Shown in pieces: positions 25,051-36,466 of a stretch of 64,000 nucleotides of DNA. How positions within the stretch are numbered: the first letter of the stretch is position 1; every line of letters begins with the position of its first letter. The translations under genes were made by a program, and so were the position numbers. The stretch is from Eucalyptus grandis (taxonomy: Eukaryota; Streptophyta; Magnoliopsida; Myrtales; Myrtaceae), in contig NC_052622.1 in assembly GCF_016545825.1 (NCBI RefSeq), forward strand, positions 44,663,263-44,727,262. The letters run 5' to 3'. Below the pieces are notes generated by a model that was not told the origin of the DNA, searched no databases, and saw only the letters and a list, made by a program, of their open reading frames with translations.

Positions 25051-25210
25051 ATCAGGTCAACAGCTTATGCTAGAAAAGCTTCCCCATCGCACTTATCCCA
25101 TCGCAGGAACTATAAAATGGCCTTGGCACACATCTTCTGCCATCAAATCTGAGCAGCGTTTCTCCCTTTTTCTCTTCTTTCTGTTTCCGTTCCGAGTTCT
25201 TCTTATAGCG
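25051..25210 (+). promoter_or_regulatory. Core promoter of array copy 1
   Basis: A W-box in reverse (GGTCAA, 25055-25060) lies about 50 bp before a canonical TATAAAA (25111-25117), itself 94 bp upstream of the ATG. TTACGTCA lies further upstream at 24834-24841. The block is homologous to the other array promoters. The W-box and TGACG calls are short motif matches only. Confidence 0.6.
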
Positions 25211-25669
25211 ATGTTGGATCTCACCGCGGAGTCAGCAGCTCAAGGGGGGTCCAACTCTTTCGCCGTCTTCTGTTTATGCAATCTACTCATAGTCATCATC
25301 CTCATGTCCTCAAAACCCAGCTCGAATTTTGAAGAGAGAAGCGAGTTTCATCTCGCACTTGTCACCCACGACAGTGTGATGGATGAGCACAGAATAGACA
25401 TCGAGCGGCCACACGGAGATGAGGAGACGTTGCCGGAGGTTATGGAGTTATGCGTCTATGAAAACTTAGAAAAGGAAGGGGGAAACTACAATAGCGAGGG
25501 TGAAGATAATAACGAAGATGGCGGCGAGAGTAATAGTGATGACGACGACGAATTCAAAAGAAGGATTGAAGCTTTTATTGACAAGGTAACTAGTGAATGG
25601 AAGGCAGAGAAATCGAGAACACAGTGTCTATGCGAGCAAGTGGATACTTGTGAGCCCCTTTTGTACTAA
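25211..25669 (+). CDS. Small acidic DUF4408/DUF761-like protein, copy 1
   Basis: A single exon of 152 residues. Residues 16-33 (FAVFCLCNLLIVIILMSS) form one hydrophobic segment, as in the DUF4408 region of plant DUF761 proteins. A long acidic linker has Glu/Asp runs at 98-113. Residues 113-136 (DEFKRRIEAFIDKV) carry the DUF761-type motif, followed by WKAEK and a Cys-containing tail. The ATG at 25211 is chosen because all five copies begin MLDL there; the longer upstream frame crosses the TATA box. Family members were first noted as cotton-fibre-expressed proteins and their molecular role is not established. The single hydrophobic segment suggests membrane association with a charged C-terminal domain, which is inference. 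Copy 1 differs by GlyGly at 12-13, where the others have AlaAla. Confidence 0.82.
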   Translation: MLDLTAESAAQGGSNSFAVFCLCNLLIVIILMSSKPSSNFEERSEFHLALVTHDSVMDEHRIDIERPHGDEETLPEVMELCVYENLEKEGGNYNSEGEDNNEDGGESNSDDDDEFKRRIEAFIDKVTSEWKAEKSRTQCLCEQVDTCEPLLY

Positions 25670-27102
25670 GTTAAAGAAAATAGACTGGGATTGATTCCAA
25701 TCTCCGTAACACGATAGTAATGATTGATGAGGCTACGTTCTGTATTAGTCACCCAAAAAAACCTTGTAAAAAAATTAGTATCGCTCAAAACAAGAAAGTG
25801 TCCCCAGGGTCAACTCTCTTGTCCGTAGGAAGTGAGGCCAATCTCGACGCAAGTACCTAATGAACAAACCAGATGGTCAGCTGCACAAAATTCACCAAAA
25901 TTTGGCATTTGCGGAGGAAATCAACAATGGAAGCATTAGTGTCCTGAGCACATGACTAATTCCCTGAACCGATCAAAAGCAAGCTTTGTAAACATCGTCT
26001 CTGACGGTACTTTTAGCCAATCTTCAGTTTTCCAGTTAGATTGCTAGAAAGGAAGAATGTCAGTATAAAGCAGGGCATCAATTAAGAAGGGGTAACGTGA
26101 TATGAGGAGGTGAAAGAATCCACACGCATAGAGAAGGGAGAAAATCCAAAAACTCTTTTAGATCAGGACATCAACATAGGTTAAAAGTTTGAACTTAACC
26201 GTTCATAAGACTTGTAGGGTATCTCATGAGCTTCCAGATAGCTGAGTCTCTACACTCATATCCCTAAATTATAATAAAAAAATGATATAATCAAAAGTTG
26301 TTTTCCAACTAAGTTTTACCACATGTACTATTATTCAATGCGAAACCCTACTAAACTTATGCCTCGCATGTAAGTCAACATATAAAACCCAAAATGGTGT
26401 CAACAGAGAGCGGTTTGGTGAAATTGTTCAGTACCCTCTTCCTCCATGAGTTAATTGGTGGACGGGACAAACAAAGGGCATTGAATAGGGCCTTTCAACT
26501 GAACTACATCATCAGTGTTGTTTTTGCCGACCAATTTGGTGACTTTCACTCGTTCTGATTAATTCTTGATTGGACAACATCATGTGGGGAGGGATGTCGC
26601 TATACCCTGGTGATGCTGATGTCAATCGATGGCGTAGCGATTGGTCGTCATATCCGTGTGCTTCTTCTCTTTTCATGGAGGAGATAAAAGTTGACTTAGA
26701 CGGCTGACTTGGTATCCTTTATTTTGCCGAATATTACCTCCAAGTCGATTGGAGATGGTTTTTTTTTTTTTTCCTTCGGTCGGTAAGTCGATTGGAGATG
26801 TTAAACGGTTGATTTAGTTTGCTCTTGACGTACTTCCAGCCAAAAATGAACAGACAACTCTGAAATAAATCTCTAACTCAAATCAATACTGATTCAATAA
26901 AATCACAATTCAAACCGGATCAATAACGATTTTGTTTGATTTCACACCGTCAGAATTAAGCCGACACGCAGATAAGAATTTTAATATTTACTTAGGCTAT
27001 AAAACTTCTATGCATAATGGAAACCATTAAAAAGCAAACAGCACTCTATAAAAGCAATAAAGCAGACGAATTTAATCATGATAAAATCAAATTAAGTATC
27101 CA

Positions 27103-27977
27103 TAGAGGGAAAATTATCCAAAAAATTTCGAACCTATTACACTTATGCAAATTTAATGATAAACCTTTAATTTTGTCAATTGAAGTCTTAAAATTTTTCA
27201 CATTTTATCAATTGAGTTCATCCCGTCAATCTTGGCCGGAAAACACTAATATAGATAATTTTTATAATACTTAATATTTTTAAATTATTTATTTATATTT
27301 CTTTTTCCTTCTTTACTTTTTTCTTTTTATTATTATTGTTGAGGACTGGAAGGGGGCCACCGGGCATTGGCTAAGGCCCAGTGACCCCTGTCGACCATTG
27401 GTTCAGGGCATGCGAGCCCTTGCCAGCCTCAAGCAAGGGTCGTAAAGCCCTCACTCACAATTGAGCAAGGGTCACGAGCCCTCCATCAGAGGCCAATAGG
27501 AGTTGTTACTCTCACGTGCCGCCAACAAGGGCTGTGACCCCTACCAATTGTTGGCGCCGACAACCGATGAGGGCTGCAAGCCCTTGCTTGCGGCCAATGA
27601 GGGTTCGTAGGCCTTTGCTCAGTGGTCAACAGTGGTCGTCAGCAGGCCCCTGCCAGCCCTTAACAATAGTAAAGAAAAAAAGACAAAAGTAGAGATAGAA
27701 AAGACAAAAAAAAAAGAACAAAAGAAAAGAGATAATAAATAATAAATAAATTTTCAAATAATATTAAAATATTATTAAAAATTATATAGATCAACGCTAG
27801 CCATACCGCGTCGGATGGTTGACATTTACATAAGTAATTTCCAACCAAAATTGATCGAATAGAATCAATTGGCAAAAAATGAAAAAAAAAATAGGACTTA
27901 ATTAACAAAATTAAAAAGGTTTTAGATTAAATTGATAAAAGTGCTATAGGCTTAAGATTTTTTGAACAATTTTCCCT
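27103..27977. mobile_element. MITE-like element with long inverted arms, inserted in unit 2
   Basis: The left end AGGGAAAATTATCCAAAAAA and the reverse complement of the right end AGGGAAAATTGTTCAAAAAA agree, and the similarity runs inward for well over 100 bp. Units 3 and 4 have the uninterrupted sequence here, which defines the insertion. The centre (about 27340-27660) is a GC-rich patchwork of CAAGGGC/GCCCTTG-like words. No transposase frame. No clear target duplication was found. Confidence 0.7.
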
Positions 27978-28339
27978 AACACATGAGATACCTATTCCAA
28001 CTAGCTAAAGTTAAGAACATGAAAAGGCACACAATAACTTTTTGTGGTGATGATTCAAGATTTGACATATATATTAACATTCCCACTTTCAATCCAATTA
28101 TAAGAAAATTATAGTCAATTAGACAAACGCTTGATTAATCACATGATTGATTTGGTTCGATTTTATGGGTTTCAAACGAATAGTACTGAAACTAAAGCCA
28201 CGGACTAATGACTAATTCTTCCAAATCGAAGCATAACCAATCTTGTCGGTTCGATTCGATTCGTTAGGTTTGGGTTTCAGTTCTTGGTTTCCATGGACGC
28301 TTCTAATCAAAAGGCAGCATTGCATGTGAGCTTTTCTCA

Positions 28340-28342
<3 letters not shown>

Positions 28343-28379
<37 letters not shown>
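28343..28379 (+). repeat. (GA)18 microsatellite in unit 2
   Basis: An uninterrupted GA run lies upstream of copy 2. CT runs occur about 330 bp upstream of the start codons of copies 2, 3 and 4, near 28447, 31025 and 42074. Confidence 0.95.
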
Positions 28380-28380
<1 letters not shown>

Positions 28381-28619
28381 AATAGTTATGTCCTCTGATG
28401 ACATCAGAAGCTTTGAGGTCGTGCGAGAATCGCACTGCATGGGCTCTCTCTCTCTCTCTCTCTAGACAATGCGCTTCGTACTAGAAAATCGAGAGAACTT
28501 CGATGGCCCAGCTAGCAAGAAGCTTCACAGATGTATAGATGAATGCTTTAACAAACACAAGCATATAAATGTCCCAAGCATATAAATGTCCCAATTTACA
28601 TTAGCTTTCACACCACACG

Positions 28620-28780
28620 TCTTTTGTCAGATCAACAGCTTATGCTAGCAAAGCAACCCCATCACACTTGCACCACCACAGAAGTTATAAGAAGGCCTTG
28701 GCACACATCTTCTGCTGTCACATTCGATCAGCTTTTTTCCCACTTTCTCTCGTTCGTCTGTTCCAAGCTTTCTCGGAGCA
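28620..28780 (+). promoter_or_regulatory. Core promoter of array copy 2
   Basis: It aligns with the other array promoters, but the TATA element is TATAAGA (28686-28692) and the W-box position reads GATCAA, so both motifs are weakened relative to copies 1, 4 and 5. Confidence 0.5.
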
Positions 28781-29260
28781 ATGTTGGATCTCACCGCGGA
28801 GTTGGTAGCTCAGGCGGCATCCAACTCTTTCATCGTCTTCTGTTTCTGCAACCTGCTCATCATAGTCATCATCCTCATGTCCCCAAAACTCAGCTCGAAT
28901 TTCGAAGAGAGGAACCAGTTTCATCTTCCAATTGTCACCCACAACGGTGTGATGGATGAGCATAGAATGGACATTGAGCAGCCTCCCAAAGATGAGGAGA
29001 CGGTGCCAGAGGATATGGAGTTATGCGTCTGTGAAAACTTAGAAAACGAAGGCGGGACCTACGACAGTGGGGGTGAAGCTGATAATGAAGATGGCGGCGA
29101 AAGTAATAACGACAACAATGACGAATTCAGAAGAAGAATTGAGGCTTTTATTCATAAGGTAAATAGGGAATGGAAGGCAGAGAAATTAAGAACAGACTAC
29201 CTATGTGAGCAAGTGGATTTTTGTGAGTCCTTTATGTACTATTTAAAGAAACGCAACTGA
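28781..29260 (+). CDS. Small acidic DUF4408/DUF761-like protein, copy 2
   Basis: A single exon of 159 residues with the same plan: hydrophobic segment at about 16-34 (one extra Ile, IIVIILMS), acidic linker, then DEFRRRIEAFIHKVNREW. His replaces Asp in the motif (FIHKV, where the others have FIDKV). At the position where copies 1 and 3 stop after a Leu-Tyr pair, copy 2 reads through (TAC TAT instead of TAC TAA) and gains YLKKRN before its own stop. The frame is intact and otherwise closely matches copy 3, so it is probably a functional gene, though its promoter motifs are the weakest of the set. Confidence 0.78.
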   Translation: MLDLTAELVAQAASNSFIVFCFCNLLIIVIILMSPKLSSNFEERNQFHLPIVTHNGVMDEHRMDIEQPPKDEETVPEDMELCVCENLENEGGTYDSGGEADNEDGGESNNDNNDEFRRRIEAFIHKVNREWKAEKLRTDYLCEQVDFCESFMYYLKKRN

Positions 29261-31199
29261 GATTTGATTCCCAATCTCTGTGGTAATTACGATATGAATG
29301 ACTAATGAGGCTCCGTTGCGTATCAGTCACCCAGAAAACCGGTGAAAAAGGTCAGTATCGCTTTAAACAAGAAAGTTCCTGCAGGGTCATCTCTCTGTGT
29401 CTATTGGAAGTGAGGCTAATCTTGGTGCAAGTAACTAATGAACAAACCAGATGATAAGCTGCAAAAGATTCACCAGAATTTAGCGTTTGCAGAGGATATC
29501 GACAATAGAAGCATTGGTGTCCTGAACGCATGACTAATTCTCTGAACCGATCAAAAGCAAGCTCTGTGAACATCGTGTTTGACGGTATTTTTAGCCAATT
29601 TTGAGTTTTCCAGTTAGGGTTTTTGAAAGGGAGAATATCAGTATAAAGCAGTGCATCAATTAAGAAAAGGCAACGTGATATGAGGAGGTGAAAGAATCTA
29701 CATGCATAGAGAAGGGAGAAAATATGAAAATCTTTTTAGATTAGGATATCTGCACAATCAAAAATTTAAATTTAATCGGTTTATAAGACTTGTAGGATGT
29801 CTCATGAATCTCTAGATAGTCGATCTTCCACACTCGTATCCCTATATCATAATAAAAAAAGACATGATCAAAATTATATGTTTACCCAACTAAGTCTTAC
29901 CACGTGGTTTTCGGTGTGAAACCCTGCTTAACTTATGCCTCGCGTGGAAGTCAATATATAGAACTCAAAATGGAGTCAACAGAGAGCGGTTGCAAGAAAT
30001 TATTCAGTACCCTCTTCCTCCACGTGTTAGTTGGTAGACTGGACAATCAAAGGGCATTAAATAGGGGCTCCCCACTGAACCTTTATCGGTGTTGTTTTCG
30101 CCGACCAATCTGGTGACTTTCCCTCGTTCTGATTAATTCTTGATTGGACAACATCTTGTAGGAAGGGACCTCGCTATACCTTGGCGATGCTGATGTCAAT
30201 CGATGGCGTAGCGATTGGTGGTCATATATCCATGTGCTTCTCTTTTTCTTGGAGGTGATGGAGTTGACTTAGACGGCTGACTTGGTACTTTCATTTTACC
30301 TACAAGTCGATTGGAGATGCTAATGGTTGATCTAGAGGTTCTTTCAGCCCAAATGGAACAATTTTTGGTGTGGAAAAACCTCTATCTCAAACCTGAACCA
30401 ATTCTACAAAATTGCAATTCAAACCAAACCAACAACAATTTAGTTTGATTTCCTGCCATCAGAATCAAGCCGACCAACAATTAAGAAGTTTACCACTTAC
30501 TTAGCTGTATAATTTAATTGTAAAACAGAAATCATTAAAAAGCAAATGGTATCTTAATAAAAGCATTAAAGCAAAGGAGTTTAATCATGATAAAATCAAA
30601 TTAGATATCCACAACACATGAGATGCCTATTCTAACCAGATAAAGTTAAGAACATGAAAGGCACTATAACTATTTATGGTAATTATTCAAGATTTGACAT
30701 ATCTATTAGATAACAACCCACTTTCAATCCGGTAGTAGGAACATTATAGTCAATAAGACAAAAGCTTTACTAATTACATTTATCAAATTGGTTTGATTTT
30801 ATCAGTTTGAAACGAATAACTTTGAAACCAAAGCAACAGACTGATGACTAATTCTTGCATCAAAGCATAACCACTCTTATCAGTTCGGTTCCTTTGATTT
30901 GGGTTTTAGGTTTTGGTTTCCATGGAAGCTTCTAATCAAAGACAGCCAGTGTAATCAATGAAATGGTTATGTCATCTGATGATATCAGAAGCCACGTCGC
31001 GGGAGAATCGCGCTGCATGTGGGCTCTCTCTCTCTCTCTCTCCAGACAATGTGCTTCAGAAAATGTGCTTCGTACAAAGAATCGAGACAACATCGATGGC
31101 CCAGCTAGCAAGGAGCTTCACAAATATTAGTAAATAATCTAACAAAACAAGCATATAGAATCCCGATTCACATTAGCTTTCACGCTACACCTCTATTAT

Positions 31200-31355
31200 C
31201 AGGTCAACAGCTTATGCTAGAAAAGCTTTCCCCTCACACCTACTCCATCACAGAAGCTATAATAAGGCCTCGGCAGACATCTTCTGCTATCACATTTAAT
31301 TAGCGTTTTTCCCCTTTTCTCTTGTTCGTTTCTGTTCCAAACTTTTCTCGGAGCA
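31200..31355 (+). promoter_or_regulatory. Core promoter of array copy 3
   Basis: A reversed W-box GGTCAA at 31202-31207 and a TATAATAAGG element at 31258-31267 lie about 95 bp upstream of the ATG. A CT run lies near 31025. Confidence 0.55.
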
Positions 31356-31823
31356 ATGTTGGATCTCAACCCGGAGTCGGTAGCCCAGGCAGCATCCAAC
31401 ACTTTCGTCGTCTTCTGTTTCTGCAATCTACTAATAGTCATCATCCTCATGTCCCCAAATCCCAGCTCGAGTTTCAAAGAGAGGAGCCAGTTTTGTCTTC
31501 CAATTGTCACCCACAAGGGCCACAACAGTTTGATGGATGAGCACAGAATAGACATTGAGCAGCCACCCAAAGATGAGGAGACGACGCCAGAGGTAATGGA
31601 GTTATGCATCTGGGAAAACCTAGCAAAAGAAGGCAGGAACTACAACAGTGAGGGTGAAGCTGATAACGGAGATGACAGCGAAAGTAATAATGACAACAAT
31701 GACGAATTCAGAAGAAGAATTGAAGCTTTTATTGACAAGGTAAATAGGGAGTGGAAGGCAGAGAAATTGAGAACACGGTATCTATGTGAGCAAGTGGATT
31801 TCTGTGAGCCTTCTTTGTACTAA
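31356..31823 (+). CDS. Small acidic DUF4408/DUF761-like protein, copy 3
   Basis: A single exon of 155 residues. The hydrophobic segment FVVFCFCNLLIVIILMS is followed by an acidic linker. A three-residue insertion (Gly-His-Asn) in THKGHNSLMDE is not found in the other copies. The C-terminal motif is DEFRRRIEAFIDKVNREWKA, then YLCEQVDFCEPSLY and a stop at the ancestral position. The 3' flank to about 32310 is homologous to that of copies 1, 2 and 5; the retrotransposon complex starts soon after. It is the nearest relative of copy 2 by eye. Confidence 0.8.
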   Translation: MLDLNPESVAQAASNTFVVFCFCNLLIVIILMSPNPSSSFKERSQFCLPIVTHKGHNSLMDEHRIDIEQPPKDEETTPEVMELCIWENLAKEGRNYNSEGEADNGDDSESNNDNNDEFRRRIEAFIDKVNREWKAEKLRTRYLCEQVDFCEPSLY

Positions 31824-32438
31824 TAAACTCAACTGGGATTTGATTCCCAATCTCTGTAATAATTATGATCTGAATGACTGATGAGGCTACGTTGTGTATC
31901 ACAGTCACCCAAAAAACCAGTGAAAAAATTAGTATCGCTATAAGAAAGTTTCTCCGTGGTCAACTCTCTCTGTCTATGGGAAGTGACGCTTGTTATGATA
32001 CAAGTAACTAATGAACAAACCAGATCATAAGCTGCAAAAGATTCACAAAAAGCTAGTGTTTGCAGAAGAAATCAACGGAAGCATTAGTGTCCTGCACGTA
32101 TAACTAATCCTCTGAACCGATCAAAAAACTTTGAGCATCATCTCTCATGTTTTTTTTAGCCAATCTTCAGTTCTCTATCTAGAGTGCTCGAAAGGGAGAA
32201 TGTCAGTACAAAGCATTGCATCAATCAAGAAGGGGCAACGTAGTATGAGAAGGAAAAAGAATCCACACGCATAGAAAAGGGAAAAATCGAAAAACTTCTC
32301 TAGATGAGGACACCTATACGGGTCGTGAACTTAACCGGTTCATAGGATTTGTAGAGTGTTGCATAGGTCTCAAGACAGCCAAGTCTCCACACTCGTATCT
32401 CTAGAAATAATAATAATAAAAATAACGTGCCCTAAAAT

Positions 32439-32985
32439 TGATGAAATATTCATCAAAGATATGGACGGATGATCAACAAAAATTGCAAATGGTCCTTTAC
32501 TGATTTTGGAGAAGAAAGTAATTATATGAATTAAAGATACAATCACTAGGAACAACGGTTACTGATGATGTAAATTGTGGAAAGTAAAGATAAAAATGAA
32601 TTTGTATAAGAACATTGAGTTATGTGAATTGAGGGTCTTCTTTGCAATTAATAGACTTGGGTAGTTACATGCAACTGTCACTGAATTTGAAAGAACAAAT
32701 AACTTCCTAATCATATTCGTGGTTATCAGAATTTCCTTTGCAATTTCCTATTTCTAAGTAACACTTATCTACAATAAGTTACATATCAAAAAATATTAGT
32801 ACTTGGCAATTACATGTTGACATTGATGACTGCATCCTCAATCAATTCTTGTCAATAACTTATGTTTGATGTCGATAACTTTATCAGAGTTGCTGATTCT
32901 CTTCAACTTGTTGACTGTTCTAATCAAATTGTCTATATTGACTCAATTTGTTACCTATTGGTAATAACCAAAAGTTGTTGACTAT
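32439..32985 (-). repeat. Left LTR of the outer gypsy-like element
   Basis: It begins with TG at 32439 and aligns with the repeat at 37483-37953. Here the AACTGTT/AATCAAATTG region is uninterrupted, so it serves as the empty-site reference for the copia LTR insertion in the other copy. Confidence 0.55.
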
Positions 32986-33769
32986 TCTAACCAATCCTAT
33001 GCCTTTTTCAAAGAATTAAGTGATTCATCAATCATTCGATTTTTTAAAATTAGATAATTAAGAGTCATCGTTTGCCCCCTTATCATTGACAATTTGATTT
33101 TTCCCTACCAAATTGCCTCATGAATTGTTTTCCTACACACAATACGACTAACTATGTTATCACTCCATGAATAGTACCACTTGCAATATATTTTAATTAA
33201 TATTTTTATTGGAATTACGTAACCTTTGCTTAATTTAATTAGGCTGTCTTTAAAAACTAAGCCGAAGATTTTGTCTGATTTATTAATATCGAACAAGTAA
33301 AATTGAGTGTTTTCAGCCCTATCCATGGTTATTTCTTCTATTTTAGCAAGTTATAAGTAGTGACAAACATAAGGCTTGTCAAGCACCATTTTTGTCATGG
33401 CTATTTCAATATTTTTCCTTGTTGGTTAGATTCATCATTTGACTCATACCTTTCCACTAAAGCCACATTTTGTATAGAGTTTTCATGTAGCCCTTCATCT
33501 CTATCTTTTATCAATTACTCATACTTAGATATTCTCATTGCCAATTGAAACAAATCGATAAAGAAATCTTTCTCGCAAGTTAAATTTAACCCATTGAAAG
33601 CCAAATTCATGACTTCTTTATTTGAGAGTGAAGTGAATCATCTATTTTTAGCCCTTTTTAAGCCAAGTAATAAACTGATAGACCGACTCATAGTTTTTTA
33701 AAAAGTCTAGCCAAATTAGCAACAGATACTTCTTGTATCATTTTATAATTGAGAATAGATGTGTATTTC

Positions 33770-36466
33770 TGTCACGCCCCGAACCTCGAGCACGCCAACA
33801 TCCCACCATGGTCATGCAAATGCGACATTCCCAAGTAGTGTCGCCAACCCCATTCATTTATTATTGCGCAAGCGGAACATATTATAAAACCCCTGACAAC
33901 GAAATACGGGATAGACAAGCAGGAAGCAAAACCACAACATGACACTTTCATGATTCAACAGAATTACAAACAGAAGTCTACGATCAAAAGTCTACAAAAG
34001 ACTGGCTCTTAAAAAGGAACTGTCCTACGAACTACAAGTCGGACACGTTCTCCAATCTTTATGACTTCACCTCTGCAACTCCTCAAGGCCAACCAAAACT
34101 ATCTGGTTGCTCCGTCCACCAGGGACCTGAAATTTTAATCCCACAACCGGGATGAGACATTGTCTCGGCAAGTTCAACTCCATAAGCCCCTATTAGAAAG
34201 AAAATACGCCCCAAAGTAGCCTAGCCACAACATTAAGAAGACTTACCTCGCATTAGTAGTTATATAATTCAACCACGTGCAATTATGATAACCAAACAAC
34301 TATGACGCAATCACATTATTAGAACAATTCAACCACTTGGATCGTCTTAGCGATCAATTGACTCGGCCGATTACATGTCATTCTAGCAAATCAATCACTG
34401 CCTCCAATCACAACCCTATAGGAAGGTTTAACAACCGGTGGCAATCACGGCCCCACTTGGCACGACCTTTAATTAGATGGTAGATCTCGGCCCGATGGGC
34501 ACAACCTCTAATAGGTGGTCAATCACAGCCCCACTGAGCACAACCTTTAATAGGTGGTCAATCATGGCCCTATTGGGCACGACCTTTAATAGGTGGTCAA
34601 TCACGGCCCTATTGGGCACGACCTCTAATAGGTGGTCAATCACGGCCCCACTGGGCACAACCTTTAATAGGTAGTCAAATACGGTCGTTCTTCCATCAAA
34701 TTTTGACACTTGGGATTTTATGAAAAGAATCCTTATTTATCGCAATCACACTTTTTGCCACAACCAATCATCAATTTCAAATTCTAAATGCACAGCAGCG
34801 ATCGGCACAAAATTCTGAGCAACTGGGGTCAAAAATAATTTTTCCTTTTTTTTAAAAAATAATAATATTTTAATAATTTCGGAATATAATATAATATTAT
34901 AAATTCCAGAATTTCGAAACAATTAAATAATTCAAAAATAAAACCCTATTATGTCCCATCAAGGCTTATTATTAAATAACTCTATTAGCCTTACTTAAAC
35001 ACACTTTAAATTAAACAAACTTCTTAATCCAAATCACAATTAAATAAACTAAACTCTCCACCTAAACTTGTTTAACTTAGACTAAACACACTTAGGGCAT
35101 CATTAACACTTTAATCAAGATTTAGTGAGCTAAACTCACTGAATTAGCAAGCCGAGCAGACCAAAACGACGGGATCGACGCGAGGATCGACTTTCCTCAA
35201 AGCGGGCCAAGCATCCGAGGTCGGGAAGCCGGCCAAAACGGGCCAAAACTGGGCTGCCATACCCATTTTCTTTGGCTGCTGGTTGGGATCGGACGGAGGT
35301 GGCTTGGCGGCGGTTCGGGCGCGAAACCAGCGAAGGAGGATGGTGGCTGCTCGAACGGTTGCTGGCAGTGGCTCCGATGGCTTTCTGGTGGCCCTGGCGA
35401 CGACGGCAGTAACTGAATGAAGGTGCTGGAAGCTCGGGGCCGTGCGAGCAAGGAGAAGCAACGTGTGACGGCTGGCCGGCGAGCGCGCGCGCAAGCGGGC
35501 GCGGACGAGCAGCGCCGGTGATGGCAACGTGCGGCGGCGAGCAGGCAGCCGAGCGGGCGACGAAGGGGCATGCGAGCTGCTGGTTCCGTCGAAGCTTTAC
35601 CTCCCCTCTTTCTCTCTCTTCCCAAGCTTAAAGATGAAGTGTGATTGGCGGAAGTGATGGGCCCTTTTTTGAGATTAAATCCACACCTTACACTTGTCAA
35701 TTTCTTCTTAACTTTGGCCCAACCACCATGACCTAGGGTGATGTCATCTTCCACTAATTTCAAATCTTCCACAACTATCTTCAATAGGTCCAATTTATTT
35801 TTCCGCCGAGGCATGAAATCTTGTACGCTAACTTCTTTAATTCCAATCAATTCTCTTCTAAATGAGTACAATTAAAGTTCATAAATTAATCCAATGTTCC
35901 TAATAAGATTTGTGACACATCATGACTTCCAATTTCAAAATTTGATCTCAATTTCACAGTTAATTTCACTTTGGCACAATACTAGCTTGTCTTGATCTAT
36001 CGGAAAATTTTTAGAAATTTTCATGCACTTGACCTGTGGTTAATCAATTCAAGCCACAATGTATATCTTTGACACATTGCGACTTTCGGTTGTCGGGATA
36101 ATCTCAAGGTTTCAAATACGGACACAGGATACCCAATCGACAGAAAAGTCGGTCTAGTGCCGATCGACAAAATTGTGCGATCCGGTGGAATCACTCACAC
36201 TCGATCACATGCCTCTGTCGAGTCGACCTATCTCCGGTCTCTTATCGATTTTTATTTGTGCTGTAATGACCCTTGCAGATTCGCTCGGTCGAAATGTCGC
36301 TTCCTGTTCAAATTCTCGAGTCTGATGCATTAGAATCTCTTAACGGCTTCACCTGATAGACTAGTTATCCCATGAGTGATCAGTTCAGGGAAAAGAACTA
36401 TATGCGTGCCAACGAAATGCCCGTCTCAATTTATTGAAAATAGAATTGGAAAATCGGAATGTCACA
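33770..36466. mobile_element. Solo LTR (TGTCACG...TGTCACA) with ATTTC target duplication
   Basis: The element starts TGTCACGCCCCGAACC and ends AATGTCACA, ends typical of a common plant LTR class. The five bases ATTTC stand immediately outside both ends (33765-33769 and 36467-36471). No internal retrotransposon domain is present, so this is a solo LTR left by recombination. It contains a 39-bp minisatellite and a GC-rich stretch (about 35140-35580) whose long open frames are not genes. Confidence 0.85.
34433..34690 (+). repeat. 39-bp minisatellite inside the solo LTR
   Basis: About six to seven tandem copies of a 39-bp unit containing AATAGGTGGTCAATCACGGC, diverging at both edges. The period is constant and there are no unique spacers. 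Confidence 0.9.

Noticed and set aside
25067..25210. Longer N-terminus for array copy 1 (and similarly at 42261 and 45953)
   Set aside because: The upstream in-frame codons cross the TATA box and are promoter-homologous; only the MLDL start is shared by all five copies.
34433..34690. Regular direct repeats resembling a CRISPR array
   Set aside because: The 39-bp units are contiguous with no unique spacers and lie in a plant LTR; it is a minisatellite.
35144..35871. Long minus-strand open frames of up to 224 codons
   Set aside because: They lie in the GC-rich part of a solo LTR, overlap each other in different frames and have low-complexity Ala/Arg/Pro composition.
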